Shown here piece after piece: positions 25,449 to 36,429 of a DNA stretch of 64,000 nucleotides. Numbering within the stretch: the stretch's first letter is position 1; every line of letters begins with the position of its first letter. Below the pieces are notes generated by a model, which worked only from the letters and a program-made list of their open reading frames with translations, ran no database searches and was not told the DNA's origin. The DNA comes from Phallus indusiatus (taxonomy: Eukaryota; Basidiomycota; Agaricomycetes; Phallales; Phallaceae). Location: contig JAQFWX010000008.1 in assembly GCA_027605045.1 (NCBI GenBank), forward strand, positions 1,178,001-1,242,000, given 5' to 3'. The position numbers and the translations under genes are program-made.

Positions 25449-28400
25449 TCATGGCGGGCGCCATCTTGCTATACCCACTAAAAAACCCCTGATGCTGTCC
25501 GGTGTGGAGTCTTTTATGTGGTCGTTATGGAGCACTGGGCCCCAGATTGCCTGGACCTTCTTTATCTTCTTTGATTTTTTTCCGTATTTAGGGTTTGTGG
25601 CTCTTATGTCGAAGTGGATTCGTTCGGTTAGGGTGTTAATCCATTTGTTGGTGAGTTCGGCAGTTGATGGAATCTTATCTGGGTCTGACTCGTGTTCGAT
25701 CTTCCACTTGCATCTCACTTTCCAGTGAAGGAAGACAGTCTCTGTCATGAGAATGGTGTACAGGCTTGATTTCCCTCCTATTGTTTTGTTGTCATTGTCT
25801 TTGAAGTTCACTGCTGTGCTTCCTAGGATTGTTCCAATGTTTCTCTCGGGCCAGGTGTATCCTGTTTGTTCCCAGAGCTTTTGGGTGAGGTTCCACAGGG
25901 TATTGTATTTGATTGCATCGCATTCTGTGAGTATGTGTATAAGGGATTCAATGGTATTGCACTTTTGGCAGATACCGTTGTTTTCGGCCCCTGCTATGTG
26001 AGTCCAAAAGTTCCCTACTTTATACGCGTTGTGTATTGACTTCCATAGGAAGTTTTGTACTTCTTTGCTCAGGTGTTTATTTCTTAGGGACTTCCAAAGT
26101 CGTTCATCTGTTGGCGGTTCTCCGGTGGTCAGTTCTAGGTTCGTCTTAATAACATCGAGCATAATTTCGGTCTTTCGACGTTCATTATAGTCTCTGTGTT
26201 GGATGAGAGCTCGATATGTGAGCGCCTGGGACGCTTGGGCTAATTTTATTCCTCTTATTTTGTGGGAATTAGGGACTTCAAGATTTATTAAGTCTTCGTG
26301 TTCCTTTTGAAGGCCTTGTGTGGCTAATTCGTCCGCTCCCTCGTTACCTTCGATGCCGGAGTGACCTTTCACTTTAGTGAAGGTGGTTATTGCATTTCTC
26401 GAGTTCAGCCATGCCATCATCGCTTGTAGTATTTCGCTGTTCGCGTTTCTGGTCCATCCTTCGTCTTCGTTTCTCTGTGCATGTTTTGTTATTTGGTCAA
26501 TTGCATACTGTGAGTCTGTTCGTATTTCCAGGTCTTCGTCTTTAGGTGTTGTTTGCAGGAGTTTTAGTATTGCTATTAGTTCTCCTGCGTTGTTTGTGTT
26601 GAATCTGGGTGGTAGTTTGATGGACTTATTTTTTGGGTGGTCTTTCCCGTGCCAGATGCCTCCCGCGGCGGTCGCATTATCACATCCGTTTTTGCAGCAT
26701 GCACCGTCTGTGTATGCTAATGTCTTGTTTCTTATGAGAGGTACTGGTTCTCTTATAAGTTGTACATTTGATCTTTCGGTGTTGTTTGTTATTATTCTGA
26801 ATCCTTCATAGACATTTTGTAGTGTTATGTTGTGTCGGAATTGGACTGGAGGGTCGTTATCCTCTTCGTCTTCTGGGTCTTCTGCTGGAGGTATTGGTTC
26901 GTTTATAGGTGTGTTTGGATTCCATTTTTGGGGGAGTGCGTCGAGTAGTTTGGCCGTGGCTTTGCGGCACGTGGAGAGATTTCTGCAGCCCGCTTCCTTT
27001 GTCTCTTGGCATAGATGGCATGTGCATTTGTTATTGGGGGTATGGTCTTCGGGGAGTTCCTGGTTTAGGAATTGGTGCGCGTCTCCAACTGTTTTAATGT
27101 GGTGGGATGTCCTTAGGCATATTTTGGAGCCCCTGTTCCATCCAATTTTGTTATCTTCTAACCCTATGTGGTGCCATAGCGGCATTGATAGTTTGGTTTC
27201 TTGAGAGATTTCGAGTCCGTCTATTATTGTACCGTATTTGTATGCTGTTGTGATCATTCTTTTTAGGTTATTAGGAAGCGTTGAGTAGTGGTTGAGTTTC
27301 GGTTTCCATGTTTGGAGGAAGATATTATCGGTTGTTTCTGGTAGGTCTGTTCTTATTCCTTCTCGTGCATTGGCTTTTATGAGCTCGTCTGCAATGTAAG
27401 CCCACGTTGGTCTGGAGTTGTCCCTTATTAGGTAACTTTTGAGTTTCATTAGTTCTATCGCGTCGTTTCTTATTTTGACATCTAGGCACTTTTTTCCACC
27501 TTTAGAGTGTGGTTGGCTCATTGTGTCCATCTTGATATCTGAGCGCTTGTCGTCCCATAGGAAGTCTCTGACTAGTTTCTCTATTTGTCGGAGGACTTCC
27601 GGTGGCATTCCTTGTGTTCTGGTGAGGTATTGTGTTCGGCTCCCGACTTCTAGGTTGATTATAAGGCGTTTGCCTTCTAGGGTGAGATGTTCTTTTTTCC
27701 ACACTCCGAGGTTGTGGCGGATGGTTTCTACCATCGGAGTCCAGATTGATATCTGGTCTATGCCATTGCCTATGAAGCTTCCTAGAACTCTAACGGGGTG
27801 GTTGTCAGGGATAATTGGGATGTTTTCTGGGATTTCCTGGTGAGTTACATCTAGTTTTCGTGTGTCTATTACAGTTGATCTGTATTCTGATGTTCCTATA
27901 GGTAGGACGTTCGTCTTGGATAGGTTAAATTTAGCTCCGGGGGCTTTGCACCATTTCTGGAGGATGACGTTTAGGTCGTGGAAATTATCTTGGGAGGATA
28001 GGTATGTGGTGGTATCATCTGCGAATAGGGATGCTATTAGGCGGTCCCTTTTGGCCGGTATTTCAAATCCGTGGAGGTTGGAGTCCCTTAGCATTTGTGC
28101 TAGTGATTCTATTGCCGTATTAAATAGCAGGCATGACAGTGGGTCTCCTTGTCGGACTCCTCTCGTTATTTTTATTGGTTCACTTAGGACTCCATTGAGT
28201 ATTACTACTGTTTCTGCATTCTTATATAGGTTTTTTATTGTTTTAATAAACTTATCTGGAAATTCTAGTGCTGTTAGTGATTCCCAGAAGAAGTCATGTC
28301 TGATTTTATCGTAGGCCTTTTCTTGGTCTAGACTGACAATTGCACCATTGTGTTCCATTGTTTCGGCATAGTGTACCATTGTTTGTGCCAGGTCCGTCTG

Positions 28401-30662
28401 GTCAAGGATTTGTCTGCCTTTCATGAATCCAGCTTGGTCCGGGTGTATGATTTCTTTTGCTATTAGACCTAGGCGGGTTGTTAGGATTTTTGTCATAATC
28501 CGGTAGTCGGTGTTTAGTACTGTAATCGGCCGGTAGTTCCCGATGTCTTTTTTGTCTCCTTTTTTGTATATTGGACATAACCAACCTTCGTTGAATTTAA
28601 GATCTGGGTGGGGTCCATTTAGCTCAATGTCGTTGAAAACCTTTTCGAGGATTTTTCCTATGTCTAGTTTAGGAATTTCTTCTTGGTTTTTTTCCTTCTT
28701 AGGGGTGAACACAAGAAGTCTTTTCCATAGCTCGTTTGGTATGCCATCTAGTCCAGCAGATGATGCATTTGGGGCTTTTTTTATTGTGTAGTTTATTTCT
28801 TCTTCACTTATCGCGTTTTCTAGTTCACGTTGGCTCTCTAGGGAGAGTCTGGCAGTGAGATGTCGGGTGATTTCTCGTATTTCTGCAGTTCTCTCCTCCT
28901 GGCTTTGGGTGGGATTTATATCGGATTGCTGGAGGTTTTCATGGTGTTGACGCGCGATCTCTGCCATCCGTTTGGATGATTTTACTGTGCCGGGGTTTGG
29001 GCCCGGTGAGTTGTGTAGTCCGGTGATCACGCTGTTGTTTCGCGGTTCTTTTGTTTTCTTTAGCCAATGTTTACCTATGGTTTCTTTTTCTAGCTTCGCT
29101 CTGGTAGAAATGTTAGATCTTTTCCTTAGGTGTTTTGTTCTTGTAAGTTCGAAGATTTCTGCTTCCAGGGTGCTTATTTTTATTCGTTTTTCTTGTTCGT
29201 CTTGACCTTCTAGGTTTTTGATTCCTTCTAGGGATCTTTGTAGGTCTTGAATTCCTTTTTCTAGGATTTGTCCATGTTTTCCGGCATATTTACGAGCTAT
29301 GCGAATAATTTGGTCTTTTAGTTGTTTGTACGCTATTTGTGGGGACGGCCCGTTTATGATTTCTTGGGCTGCTAGGCGAGTTTTGTCGCATACCTCTCTT
29401 AGGAAGCGGTTGTTATCGGTGACGAACGCTGGTATGTACCATCTTCCTTTTCCTGTTTTTGGTTCGTGGGGGTATTGAATTTGGCAGGATATTATCTTGT
29501 GGTCTGTTGGGATTGCTGGGATGTTGATCTCCCATTTATTTGCGAATTTAAGGTATTTGCGGGTTATGTATATGCGGTCTATTCTGGAGTGTCTGTGTGT
29601 GCCGGAGTGGGAGTAAGTGTAATCTAGTTTTGTAGGGAAAGTGTCTCTCCAGCCATCTATTGAGTCCGTAAAGGTTTTGAATATTTGTAGAGCTTCTGTA
29701 TTCTTTTCTAAGTCGGGGTGGGGTGGGAGGCGATCCGCGGCTTCTTCAACTATGTTGAAGTCTCCTAGGGTTATGTCCGGGCGTTTAAGCCTTTTCCTTT
29801 GGATCTCTCGTCTGAGAATATGCCACAGTTCGGCATGTTTGGTTTTATCATTAGGAGCATATACGTTGAGTATTGCTAAGTTTTTTGATTCTGTCCAGGG
29901 GATCTGAATATATACTGCTCTTCCTGGGACTAGAACTTTATGTTCAATGTTGGCCCACTTTATACGTTGTTTCCGGATGAGGAATGATACACCCGCCTTG
30001 GAGGAGGCCTTCCTGGGGTGGGGTGAGTTAATTATGAGCATTTGTCTGGCAAATAGTGTTTCCAGGTTGGCTTGATTTGCTGCATTTAGGTGGGCTTCCT
30101 GAATTGCTAGGATATCTATATTTTTGTCTTTCATGAGCTGGTTTAGTTCATTCCATTTCGCTTGGTTGTGTCCTCCACCTTTAATGTTTAGTGACGCAAT
30201 TTTAAATGATTTTTTATTTGTTTTATTGTTTTGCGCCAGTCTAGTCTCTGGTGCGCATGTCGGTGAGTCTTCTTCATCAGACGATTCGCACTCTGTTGGG
30301 TCAGAGTCTGAGGATTCGTTTTCAGACTCTGGGCTTGGGGGGTCATTTTCGTTTCTGTCGTCTTCCGAGTCAGAAATGTCAGTGTTGTCGTCATTTCTGT
30401 TCTCGGTTTCACTCTCATATACATTGGGTGATTGCTCCTCGTTATGAGGGTCTGCCCTATCGTCCCAGGCCACCCGGGACGTTAGGTGGTTGGTGAATGA
30501 GTTTTGGTGTGGGGGTCTGCTTTCCGTCGCCCCAACAGTGTCCTCGGGCCGGGTTGCAGCAGTTGACTCCCCGACCCTTCTACTGCTGGGGAGTTGCGTG
30601 AACCGGTTGCCTGAATCAAGTGTGCCGTGTGTGTGTCTCTCTGTATATAGTTGTAAATTCAT
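25449..30662 (-). CDS. LINE ORF2: endonuclease, reverse transcriptase, RNase H
   Basis: 1737 residues, uninterrupted. After an acidic Ser/Asp/Glu-rich leader, an APE-type endonuclease starts near residue 155 (IASLNIKGGG; LGDFN near 296; RIDRIYI; PTDHK near 387). Reverse transcriptase follows: GLDGIPNELWK, GNYRPITVLN near 709, QAGFMKGRQ, SLDQEKAYDKI, GVRQGDPLSCLLFN, then the catalytic FADD near 881. A Cys cluster (CTCHLC) sits near 1216. RNase H begins near 1316 (AYTDGACCKNGC) with NNAGELIAIL, RTDSQYAI and VKGHSGIEGNEGADEL, so the D-E-D-D set is present. A C-terminal zinc-like motif CQKC-x8-H-x4-C lies near 1562. Nicks target DNA and copies element RNA at the site. The EN-RT-RNase H order and zinc motif point to the Tad1 group. 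Confidence 0.93.
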   Translation of the reverse strand: MNLQLYTERHTHGTLDSGNRFTQLPSSRRVGESTAATRPEDTVGATESRPPHQNSFTNHLTSRVAWDDRADPHNEEQSPNVYESETENRNDDNTDISDSEDDRNENDPPSPESENESSDSDPTECESSDEEDSPTCAPETRLAQNNKTNKKSFKIASLNIKGGGHNQAKWNELNQLMKDKNIDILAIQEAHLNAANQANLETLFARQMLIINSPHPRKASSKAGVSFLIRKQRIKWANIEHKVLVPGRAVYIQIPWTESKNLAILNVYAPNDKTKHAELWHILRREIQRKRLKRPDITLGDFNIVEEAADRLPPHPDLEKNTEALQIFKTFTDSIDGWRDTFPTKLDYTYSHSGTHRHSRIDRIYITRKYLKFANKWEINIPAIPTDHKIISCQIQYPHEPKTGKGRWYIPAFVTDNNRFLREVCDKTRLAAQEIINGPSPQIAYKQLKDQIIRIARKYAGKHGQILEKGIQDLQRSLEGIKNLEGQDEQEKRIKISTLEAEIFELTRTKHLRKRSNISTRAKLEKETIGKHWLKKTKEPRNNSVITGLHNSPGPNPGTVKSSKRMAEIARQHHENLQQSDINPTQSQEERTAEIREITRHLTARLSLESQRELENAISEEEINYTIKKAPNASSAGLDGIPNELWKRLLVFTPKKEKNQEEIPKLDIGKILEKVFNDIELNGPHPDLKFNEGWLCPIYKKGDKKDIGNYRPITVLNTDYRIMTKILTTRLGLIAKEIIHPDQAGFMKGRQILDQTDLAQTMVHYAETMEHNGAIVSLDQEKAYDKIRHDFFWESLTALEFPDKFIKTIKNLYKNAETVVILNGVLSEPIKITRGVRQGDPLSCLLFNTAIESLAQMLRDSNLHGFEIPAKRDRLIASLFADDTTTYLSSQDNFHDLNVILQKWCKAPGAKFNLSKTNVLPIGTSEYRSTVIDTRKLDVTHQEIPENIPIIPDNHPVRVLGSFIGNGIDQISIWTPMVETIRHNLGVWKKEHLTLEGKRLIINLEVGSRTQYLTRTQGMPPEVLRQIEKLVRDFLWDDKRSDIKMDTMSQPHSKGGKKCLDVKIRNDAIELMKLKSYLIRDNSRPTWAYIADELIKANAREGIRTDLPETTDNIFLQTWKPKLNHYSTLPNNLKRMITTAYKYGTIIDGLEISQETKLSMPLWHHIGLEDNKIGWNRGSKICLRTSHHIKTVGDAHQFLNQELPEDHTPNNKCTCHLCQETKEAGCRNLSTCRKATAKLLDALPQKWNPNTPINEPIPPAEDPEDEEDNDPPVQFRHNITLQNVYEGFRIITNNTERSNVQLIREPVPLIRNKTLAYTDGACCKNGCDNATAAGGIWHGKDHPKNKSIKLPPRFNTNNAGELIAILKLLQTTPKDEDLEIRTDSQYAIDQITKHAQRNEDEGWTRNANSEILQAMMAWLNSRNAITTFTKVKGHSGIEGNEGADELATQGLQKEHEDLINLEVPNSHKIRGIKLAQASQALTYRALIQHRDYNERRKTEIMLDVIKTNLELTTGEPPTDERLWKSLRNKHLSKEVQNFLWKSIHNAYKVGNFWTHIAGAENNGICQKCNTIESLIHILTECDAIKYNTLWNLTQKLWEQTGYTWPERNIGTILGSTAVNFKDNDNKTIGGKSSLYTILMTETVFLHWKVRCKWKIEHESDPDKIPSTAELTNKWINTLTERIHFDIRATNPKYGKKSKKIKKVQAIWGPVLHNDHIKDSTPDSIRGFLVGIARWRPP

Positions 30663-30951
30663 GGTAAAAGTAGTGTGTATAAGCCTCTGCTTGCCGTCGC
30701 CCCAGCAATGTCATAGGACCGATTTGCAGCAGTTGACTCCTCGGCCCGTCAATTACTGAGGAGGTGATAAACCGTGAGCCAGATAAAGTTAACCGTATTT
30801 TGAGTTGGGGAATAGGAGTGTTTGGCTCGTTTTCCCGGGAGTTCCTTGATGGTAAGGAAAGTTCAGGTAACAGACATTATTAATTTGTATTGTATGTATC
30901 TAGTGGTGGGCATAGTTCGACTTATGGCATATATCTAGCTAGGTGGGATAT
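30663..30951 (-). other. LINE inter-ORF region
   Basis: 289 bp between ORF1 stop and ORF2 start. It contains a diverged repeat of the ORF2 leader (a GTTGACTCC-type block at 30561 and 30731), which may matter for reinitiation; this is inference. Confidence 0.4.
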
Positions 30952-32346
30952 CTAGTTCCCTCTTCTTCCTCTAGAGCCTCTACCTCTTCCGCGGTAAGCG
31001 TTGTTTGGAGGGGCTGTTTGGGGGGATCCGCTCTCCTGTCCTTCTTTATCATATGGGTGCGAGGTAGGCCATCCTAGGATGTTGGTGTATGGGCATGAGG
31101 TTTTCCGGTGCCCGAGGGACTTGCAAACGAGGCAGAAAAGTTTGTCTGGTTCCTGTACGGTGCCGCTCACCGTAGCGCTGTCGTACTTGACTTTTAGGAT
31201 TAGGTCTCTCCATGTTTGAAAGTCAAGGGGGGAGAGGGGAGGTGGGGTGATGTGTACGCGATATACCGGTGTCCTTGCAAGTTGTGTGTGGCCGTTGTTT
31301 CTACGCGGGTTGTTCGGAGCCTGGTATAGGCCGTCAACGCGTACTTCCAGTTCGAAGTTGGATTTCACGGTCTGGTTGACGAAGTGTACGAACTGGGGGT
31401 TTGCCCGAAGGCACGATATTACGCACTGTTTGACCTCTTTATAAGCCTCCTCTGATAACTCGAGGGGGACGTCCATAAGGCTGAAGAGGAAAGAGGGGTT
31501 GGGAGGGTTAAAGGGGATGGCGAAGAAGGTGAACTCCTGGTAGGCCCAGCAGTGGCGGGTTATAAGGGTGTTCGCGTTTTCCTCTGAGAGGTTGAAGACT
31601 AGGTAGGGAAAGATCCAGCGTCTTCTTCCTTCAGTGAAGACGGGGCTCGGGATGAGCATGCTTGGTTTTTCCGTCAGGTTGAGGGCTTTGCGTATGTATA
31701 GTTCGAAGCGGCTTCGTCTGTCGAGCGTTTTTTCGGTGACTTCGTCGTAGGCAGCGTATACCAAGACTTTGTGGTCTGCTGCGTTGACCCAATGAGGGAT
31801 TTTGTTGGGCTGGATCTGGGCGAGGATGTCCTTTTGGTTAAGGCCCTCGAGGCGTGCAAATCCCTCTTCTGGGATGGGAAGAGGTAGTTCGTCTGGTTCT
31901 TCTGAGGGGCCGCCGCTGGCTTGGTTGTTTGATTGGGAGTTGTCCTTGTCAGCAGAGGAGGCGGCGTCTTTGTCTGGGATTGGTGGGGAGGCGTTGTTGT
32001 TTCCCAGGTTCACCCGGAAAGAGAATTGTGTGATGTCTTTGGGTGCTTGGGATGGGATAACGTCCATTGATGATTGATCTGGTGTGGCGTTCTGGCTGGC
32101 AGCTTGGGTGAGGGGGTGTGGGATGACTGCCCCGGATTCTTCTCCAGCGCTCATTCTCGGTCTACGTCGTTGGTCGTTATGTCCTGACGGGGAGCGTTCG
32201 AGATAGGTACGTTTAGCGTTTGTGGGTGGTGGAGTTGTAGCTCTCAGAAGGCGTTCTTTTTGGGCAGCAGAGAGTGATTGCATTCTTAGAAGAGTCGGTA
32301 CTTGTATTATGCCACGATGTTTTAAGGAGTCACGTGGTATGTTCAT
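30952..32346 (-). CDS. LINE ORF1: Gag-like nucleic acid-binding protein
   Basis: 464 residues beginning about 240 bp inside the element. The N-terminal third is Ser/Pro/Gln-rich and likely disordered. A conserved middle (PHWVNAADHKVLVYAAYDEV, FPYLVFNLSEENANTLI) resembles the globular region of fungal LINE ORF1. A CCHC zinc knuckle, C-x2-C-x4-H-x4-C (CLVCKSLGHRKTSC), lies near residue 410 and a Gly/Arg tail (RGRGRGSRGRRGN) ends the protein. Such proteins coat element RNA. No frame break seen. Confidence 0.9.
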   Translation of the reverse strand: MNIPRDSLKHRGIIQVPTLLRMQSLSAAQKERLLRATTPPPTNAKRTYLERSPSGHNDQRRRPRMSAGEESGAVIPHPLTQAASQNATPDQSSMDVIPSQAPKDITQFSFRVNLGNNNASPPIPDKDAASSADKDNSQSNNQASGGPSEEPDELPLPIPEEGFARLEGLNQKDILAQIQPNKIPHWVNAADHKVLVYAAYDEVTEKTLDRRSRFELYIRKALNLTEKPSMLIPSPVFTEGRRRWIFPYLVFNLSEENANTLITRHCWAYQEFTFFAIPFNPPNPSFLFSLMDVPLELSEEAYKEVKQCVISCLRANPQFVHFVNQTVKSNFELEVRVDGLYQAPNNPRRNNGHTQLARTPVYRVHITPPPLSPLDFQTWRDLILKVKYDSATVSGTVQEPDKLFCLVCKSLGHRKTSCPYTNILGWPTSHPYDKEGQESGSPQTAPPNNAYRGRGRGSRGRRGN

Positions 32347-32584
32347 CAGGAGTCGTACGATGCTTGGTTTTTTAATTTGTGGTCACTCAGTCTTTGGTAC
32401 ATGGTTCTAATTGTCGTGGTTTTTCTTTTGTTTGGGGGGTAGCTAAACTTGAGACGTCGGATTTTTAAGAGCTTGTTTAGGTCTACTAAACAGTGGCTGT
32501 CCGTTTTTTGTCTCACCCGTGTAAAGAAGTGCGCTTTTTCCACTCCAGTGACCGAGATGGTCGTGGTAAAAAGGCAAGGGACCC

Positions 32585-32602
32585 CCTTCCCATTTTGTTT
32601 TC
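32585..32602 (+). repeat. LINE target-site duplication, 5' side
   Basis: Perfect 18-bp copy of 25237-25254. Confidence 0.9.
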
Positions 32603-32684
32603 GGTTTCCATGAAGAGGGGTCAAGGTAAGTGATTAAAGCAATATCGTGGTAGACGTTAGGAGATTCGTGAAGCCGGAACAAAC

Positions 32685-33485
32685 TGTCAGGGTACGCTAC
32701 CGCCGTCTCTCATTTTCTTATTTATTATCATCAGCATCACTTCTTTTCTATTTTATTTATCATTTCCATATTTTACTTTCACTCTCCGTTTCCTTGTTCT
32801 GTCTCTATTTCACTTTCTCTACTTGTAAGGATACGATCGTTCGGTGGTTTAGACTTAAGGATCAGACGTTATAACCCAGTAGTCCAATCTATAATAGCGC
32901 AAGGAGCTACACTTGCACGCACAGTAGTACTTATATACATGAGTGGGCTATCTCTGTCCAATAGTGCTCAGGTGCTCTATCTACCAATAGGAAAGGAGGC
33001 AGTCGACGACAAATGAGAAACAGGAGTGGAAAGGAAGATGGTGACAGTATGGAAGCGTATGGAGAAACGGGGAATATACGGGAGAATACGGGAGGATAAC
33101 ACGGACCGGCATACTGGGTACCGTACGATGGATATGGTAACACGTAGGTCAGCATATACGTCTATACTATACGCACAGTATACTAGATTAGCCCTTATAG
33201 TCCTAGCACGTACCCTGACACTACTCGCGCGCGTTGCGCGCTCGTACCCGGCATGATGCCCGTGACATCACGTCGCTTAGGTTCGGCTTGGGTGCCTGGC
33301 ACTTAGCTGTGTCAGGGCCGCATGCCGCGTTGTTGTTGTTTTATGTATATAGTAGCTGTACCTAGAGTGAGGGTCCCTAAGCTTGTTCTCTTAGGATCCC
33401 CTCCCTCTAGGTGAGTAGTTAGTATTCTCCTTAATATATTATCTTAGGATCCCCTCCCTCTAGCCTGAGCTGAGTAGCCCTAACA
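32685..33485 (+). mobile_element. Alpha-family LTR-like element (alpha1), containing nested gamma1
   Basis: Starts TGTCAGGGTACGCTACCG and ends GAGTAGCCCTAACA, with a 5-bp duplication CAAAC on each side (32680-32684, 33486-33490). About 399 bp of its own sequence after removing gamma1. No gag or pol. It splits the transposase between QLHG and LFRLH; joining at the duplication restores frame. Confidence 0.85.
32824..33220 (+). mobile_element. Gamma-family LTR-like element (gamma1)
   Basis: Starts TGTAAGGATACGATCG, ends CACGTACCCTGACA, 397 bp, flanked by CTACT duplications (32819-32823 and 33221-33225). Lies inside alpha1, so it inserted later. Confidence 0.85.
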
Positions 33486-35731
33486 CAAACCATGAAGTTG
33501 GCCGAACGATATGGGGTTTGTGTTGATCACAACGCAATCATAACGAGGCTGACCGTGGAAACAAGGGTTACACCGAAGTATGTCCCTTTTCTCTTGCCAG
33601 TTTTCGAGCGAACGGTATTGAAGATACAAACACTGGTATGGTGTTAACTGGGAATGTGAGCATTGTACAGTATCTAATGACAAATGCTTGATCATACCTT
33701 AATAAATTCAAATGACCGCGTCAGCTCCGGTAAGAACTCCGTTAAGAAATGTTTGAGTTGGGATGAAAAGTGCTGAATAGGACGGCAATCGGTCTGCCTT
33801 GCTGTTCGTTTAGCAAGCTCACAAGACTCCCATTCTTCAGGCGAAACCTTGCGAAGGTGTGAACCAAATTTCCAGTGGTCATCGCTGGCTATGGCTGTCG
33901 GCAGAGGTTCATCATCATCGTTGACGGCCACCTCGTTAGCTGCCGCCTGTTTCAAAAGGTCATAGTTGCGAACGGCAAACGTGATTTTTGCAATTGCTTC
34001 TTGATTCTCGTCAATTCTAATCATCTAATAACTTAAAGATTACTACAGAATTAGAAAACAATTACAATTTACATACTTGTGCCTCAGTGTTCTGAAAGTT
34101 GGTCTGGTCATAAGCTTGCTGAACTTCCTGTTGAAACCCTTCTCCAGGCCTTGTTGAGTAATTATCGATTGCGCCTTTCATCTGTAAGTCGTAGGGAAGG
34201 TGAACAAGGGAATGGTGCTTCAGATATTCATAATTCTTCCTATAGGTTTTCGTTAATTTCTGGGATATCAATCATTCAGTTAAAATCAGTTTAGTGAACA
34301 TAAATACGAGACTTACCATGCAGTACTTTTCATACTTTGTCAGGCATTCCTTTAGGTATACTATGTGTTCTTGTGACACTGGCCGTAGGACTGCGATGCA
34401 ACGAATTACAGCCAAAGTACGGAAACAATGTATTACTGGCGAGTTTGTTGGTAATAGATTTACCAAGCAAAATATAACAGCCTAAACTGTTAGGGCTACT
34501 CAGCTCACACTAGAGGGAGGGGATCCTAAGTAAAATATATTGAGAGAACTATACTACTCACCTAGAGGGAGGGGATCCTAAGAGAACAAGCTTAGGGACC
34601 CTCACTCTAGGGACAGCAACTATATACATGAAAAACGATAACGCGGCGTGCGGCCCTGACACAGCTAAGTGCTAGGCGCCCGAACCGAGCCTAAGCGACG
34701 TGATGTCACGGGCATCACGCCGGGTACAAGCGCTGTAACGATCCGATGAATATAGCTTAGTGTATGCTGGCTATAAGTGATCGGAATAACTACTAGATAT
34801 TTGATTATAGAGGTCGTTAGTCTACCGTGGAGCGGGTCCTGGTGCTGATTTCGGGTAATGAGAGATCGGGTAGATGGGGAATGGGGATGTGAGGATGTAT
34901 GCGCTGATATCGAAACCAACACAGACAAAACACCAACAACAACTGCAACGACTAGGAGAGATCGTATGCAAATGTGCAAGTGATATAATGAACAGGCGTC
35001 GGCAAAAGACTTGAGTTGCGACTTAGTACTGAGGATCTACAATCAATGATGACAGTTATCCTTCTGCGAGTTAGTGAAGCGACAATAAAATTGAAATGAA
35101 AATCGCTAGTTTATACTCCGAGACCTCACTCAGAGTTAATCCAAAGATAAAGATGTGAGCGTAGAATTAGACTAGAGACGAAACTTGACTTGAACTTGAA
35201 CTGAGCTTGACTTAAACTGAACTGGACTTTAAACTGTGAGACAACCCGTATCGGTAGATTGCTGCTGTTACAAGTATTTACATGCAGTATATATACCTTT
35301 CAGAGTTCATAGCATTGGTGAGACGATCACTCATCGTTCACCGGAATAACAAACAAAAGAAATAATAAGACCAAAAAGAGAAATGAGAGGATAGGAGAAT
35401 CGCGAGAGAAAGAAGGGAGATACAATTACAACAAAAGAAGAGATTTCATATCGACAGGTGAAACGATGACGGGAAAATCAAGAACAAAGAACAAAAGAAA
35501 CACAAAAGAGGGATCGACAGGAAAAGAAGGAACTGACTCATAACACAGCCTTGCCATAATCAACACCTGGCACTTCCCACGCTGCCTCTTTCTTGAACCA
35601 TACCACCATCCTCTTATTCTTCCTACTGATCAGGTATCTGTCGATGAATCCATCGGGTTCTTAAAGCACCTTTGGCTTCTGTCAAAAAGAAGAGTTCGCG
35701 ATCTTGATCGATGAGTACTATTCTTCCCTTC

Positions 35732-36289
35732 TTATTCTAATCTCCTGCGCTGTCTAGGTATTGGATTGACTATCATAGGATGCATACGATTTCGATTTCG
35801 GCGAAGTTGCGGAGCATTAGGTATAAGCTCTTCAGGTTCTTCATATTCGGGTAAGGGAGCAGTGGGTTGGTGTGGAGGGGGTTCAGTGAAGACATCGAAA
35901 GGGGCATCTAGGAAAAGGACATAATTGTGAAACAGGGCAGCGCGATAGAAGATAAGATGCCAGATTAAAATTCCAGGACGATGGGATGCAAGGGCCCCAA
36001 TCAGAGTATACGAAGCTTGCATGATAGGGATATGAATGCATTCGTCTACTTTGATGTCATCGGGCAGCTTCAGATCATCGTAAAAATACTGGAAGTCGAG
36101 CACGGGATTGTAGTGTCGAGGCCATGGATCACCTTCTTCTACTTCTACTTCATCGCTTTCCAATTGATATTCACGAACCACAGTTTGAAATTCTCCATGT
36201 AGTCTATATGGAGGAGGTGAATTAAAGTCAGGATAATAAGGAATAGGGATGATGGGGAGTGTGCGATAACCAATAGGTTGGATGGACAT
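35732..36289 (-). CDS. Unrecognised protein in the 2.9-kb alpha2 element (second gene)
   Basis: 185 residues, start ATG at 36289, single open exon. Pro- and Tyr-rich start (MSIQPIGYRTLPIIPIPYYP), acidic middle, a hydrophobic segment near residues 105-135 (ILIWHLIFYRAALFHNYVLF) followed by LDAPFDVFTEPPP, and an Arg-rich C-terminus (PRQRRRLE). I recognise no family. It sits 140 bp downstream of the 231-residue ORF in the same direction and shares its style: a proline-rich region and a short hydrophobic core ending in LD-P. The two may be related or one split gene. Confidence 0.6.
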   Translation of the reverse strand: MSIQPIGYRTLPIIPIPYYPDFNSPPPYRLHGEFQTVVREYQLESDEVEVEEGDPWPRHYNPVLDFQYFYDDLKLPDDIKVDECIHIPIMQASYTLIGALASHRPGILIWHLIFYRAALFHNYVLFLDAPFDVFTEPPPHQPTAPLPEYEEPEELIPNAPQLRRNRNRMHPMIVNPIPRQRRRLE

Positions 36290-36429
36290 AATGGATAATG
36301 GGAGGTTAAGAGTTGAAAAGAGAATTAAAGCTCCGAAACAGAAAGAATGTTTTTGATAAAATGAAAGGCGCGAAACTTCTCCAGAATCGTTATTCTTTTA
36401 TTCTTTATTGTTCTCCAAATGTTTCTTGA

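Larger units (their letters stand above)
25255..32584 (-). mobile_element. Full-length Tad1-like LINE retrotransposon
   Basis: 7330-bp minus-strand element: 5' end at 32584, ORF1, a 289-bp gap, ORF2, a short 3' UTR and a 20-nt poly(A) (poly-T at 25255-25274 on the plus strand). Perfect 18-bp target duplications flank it, both ORFs are open, and it interrupts the Plavaka transposase in frame. These facts indicate a recent and possibly active insertion. Confidence 0.92.

Noticed and set aside
26377..27843. Plus-strand open frames (e.g. 26377-26811, 26827-27204, 27439-27843) over the LINE
   Set aside because: They are antisense to the RNase H and reverse transcriptase of ORF2, whose motifs are unmistakable on the minus strand.
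30124..30447. Ser-rich plus-strand frame
   Set aside because: Antisense shadow of the acidic, Ser/Asp/Glu-rich leader of ORF2.
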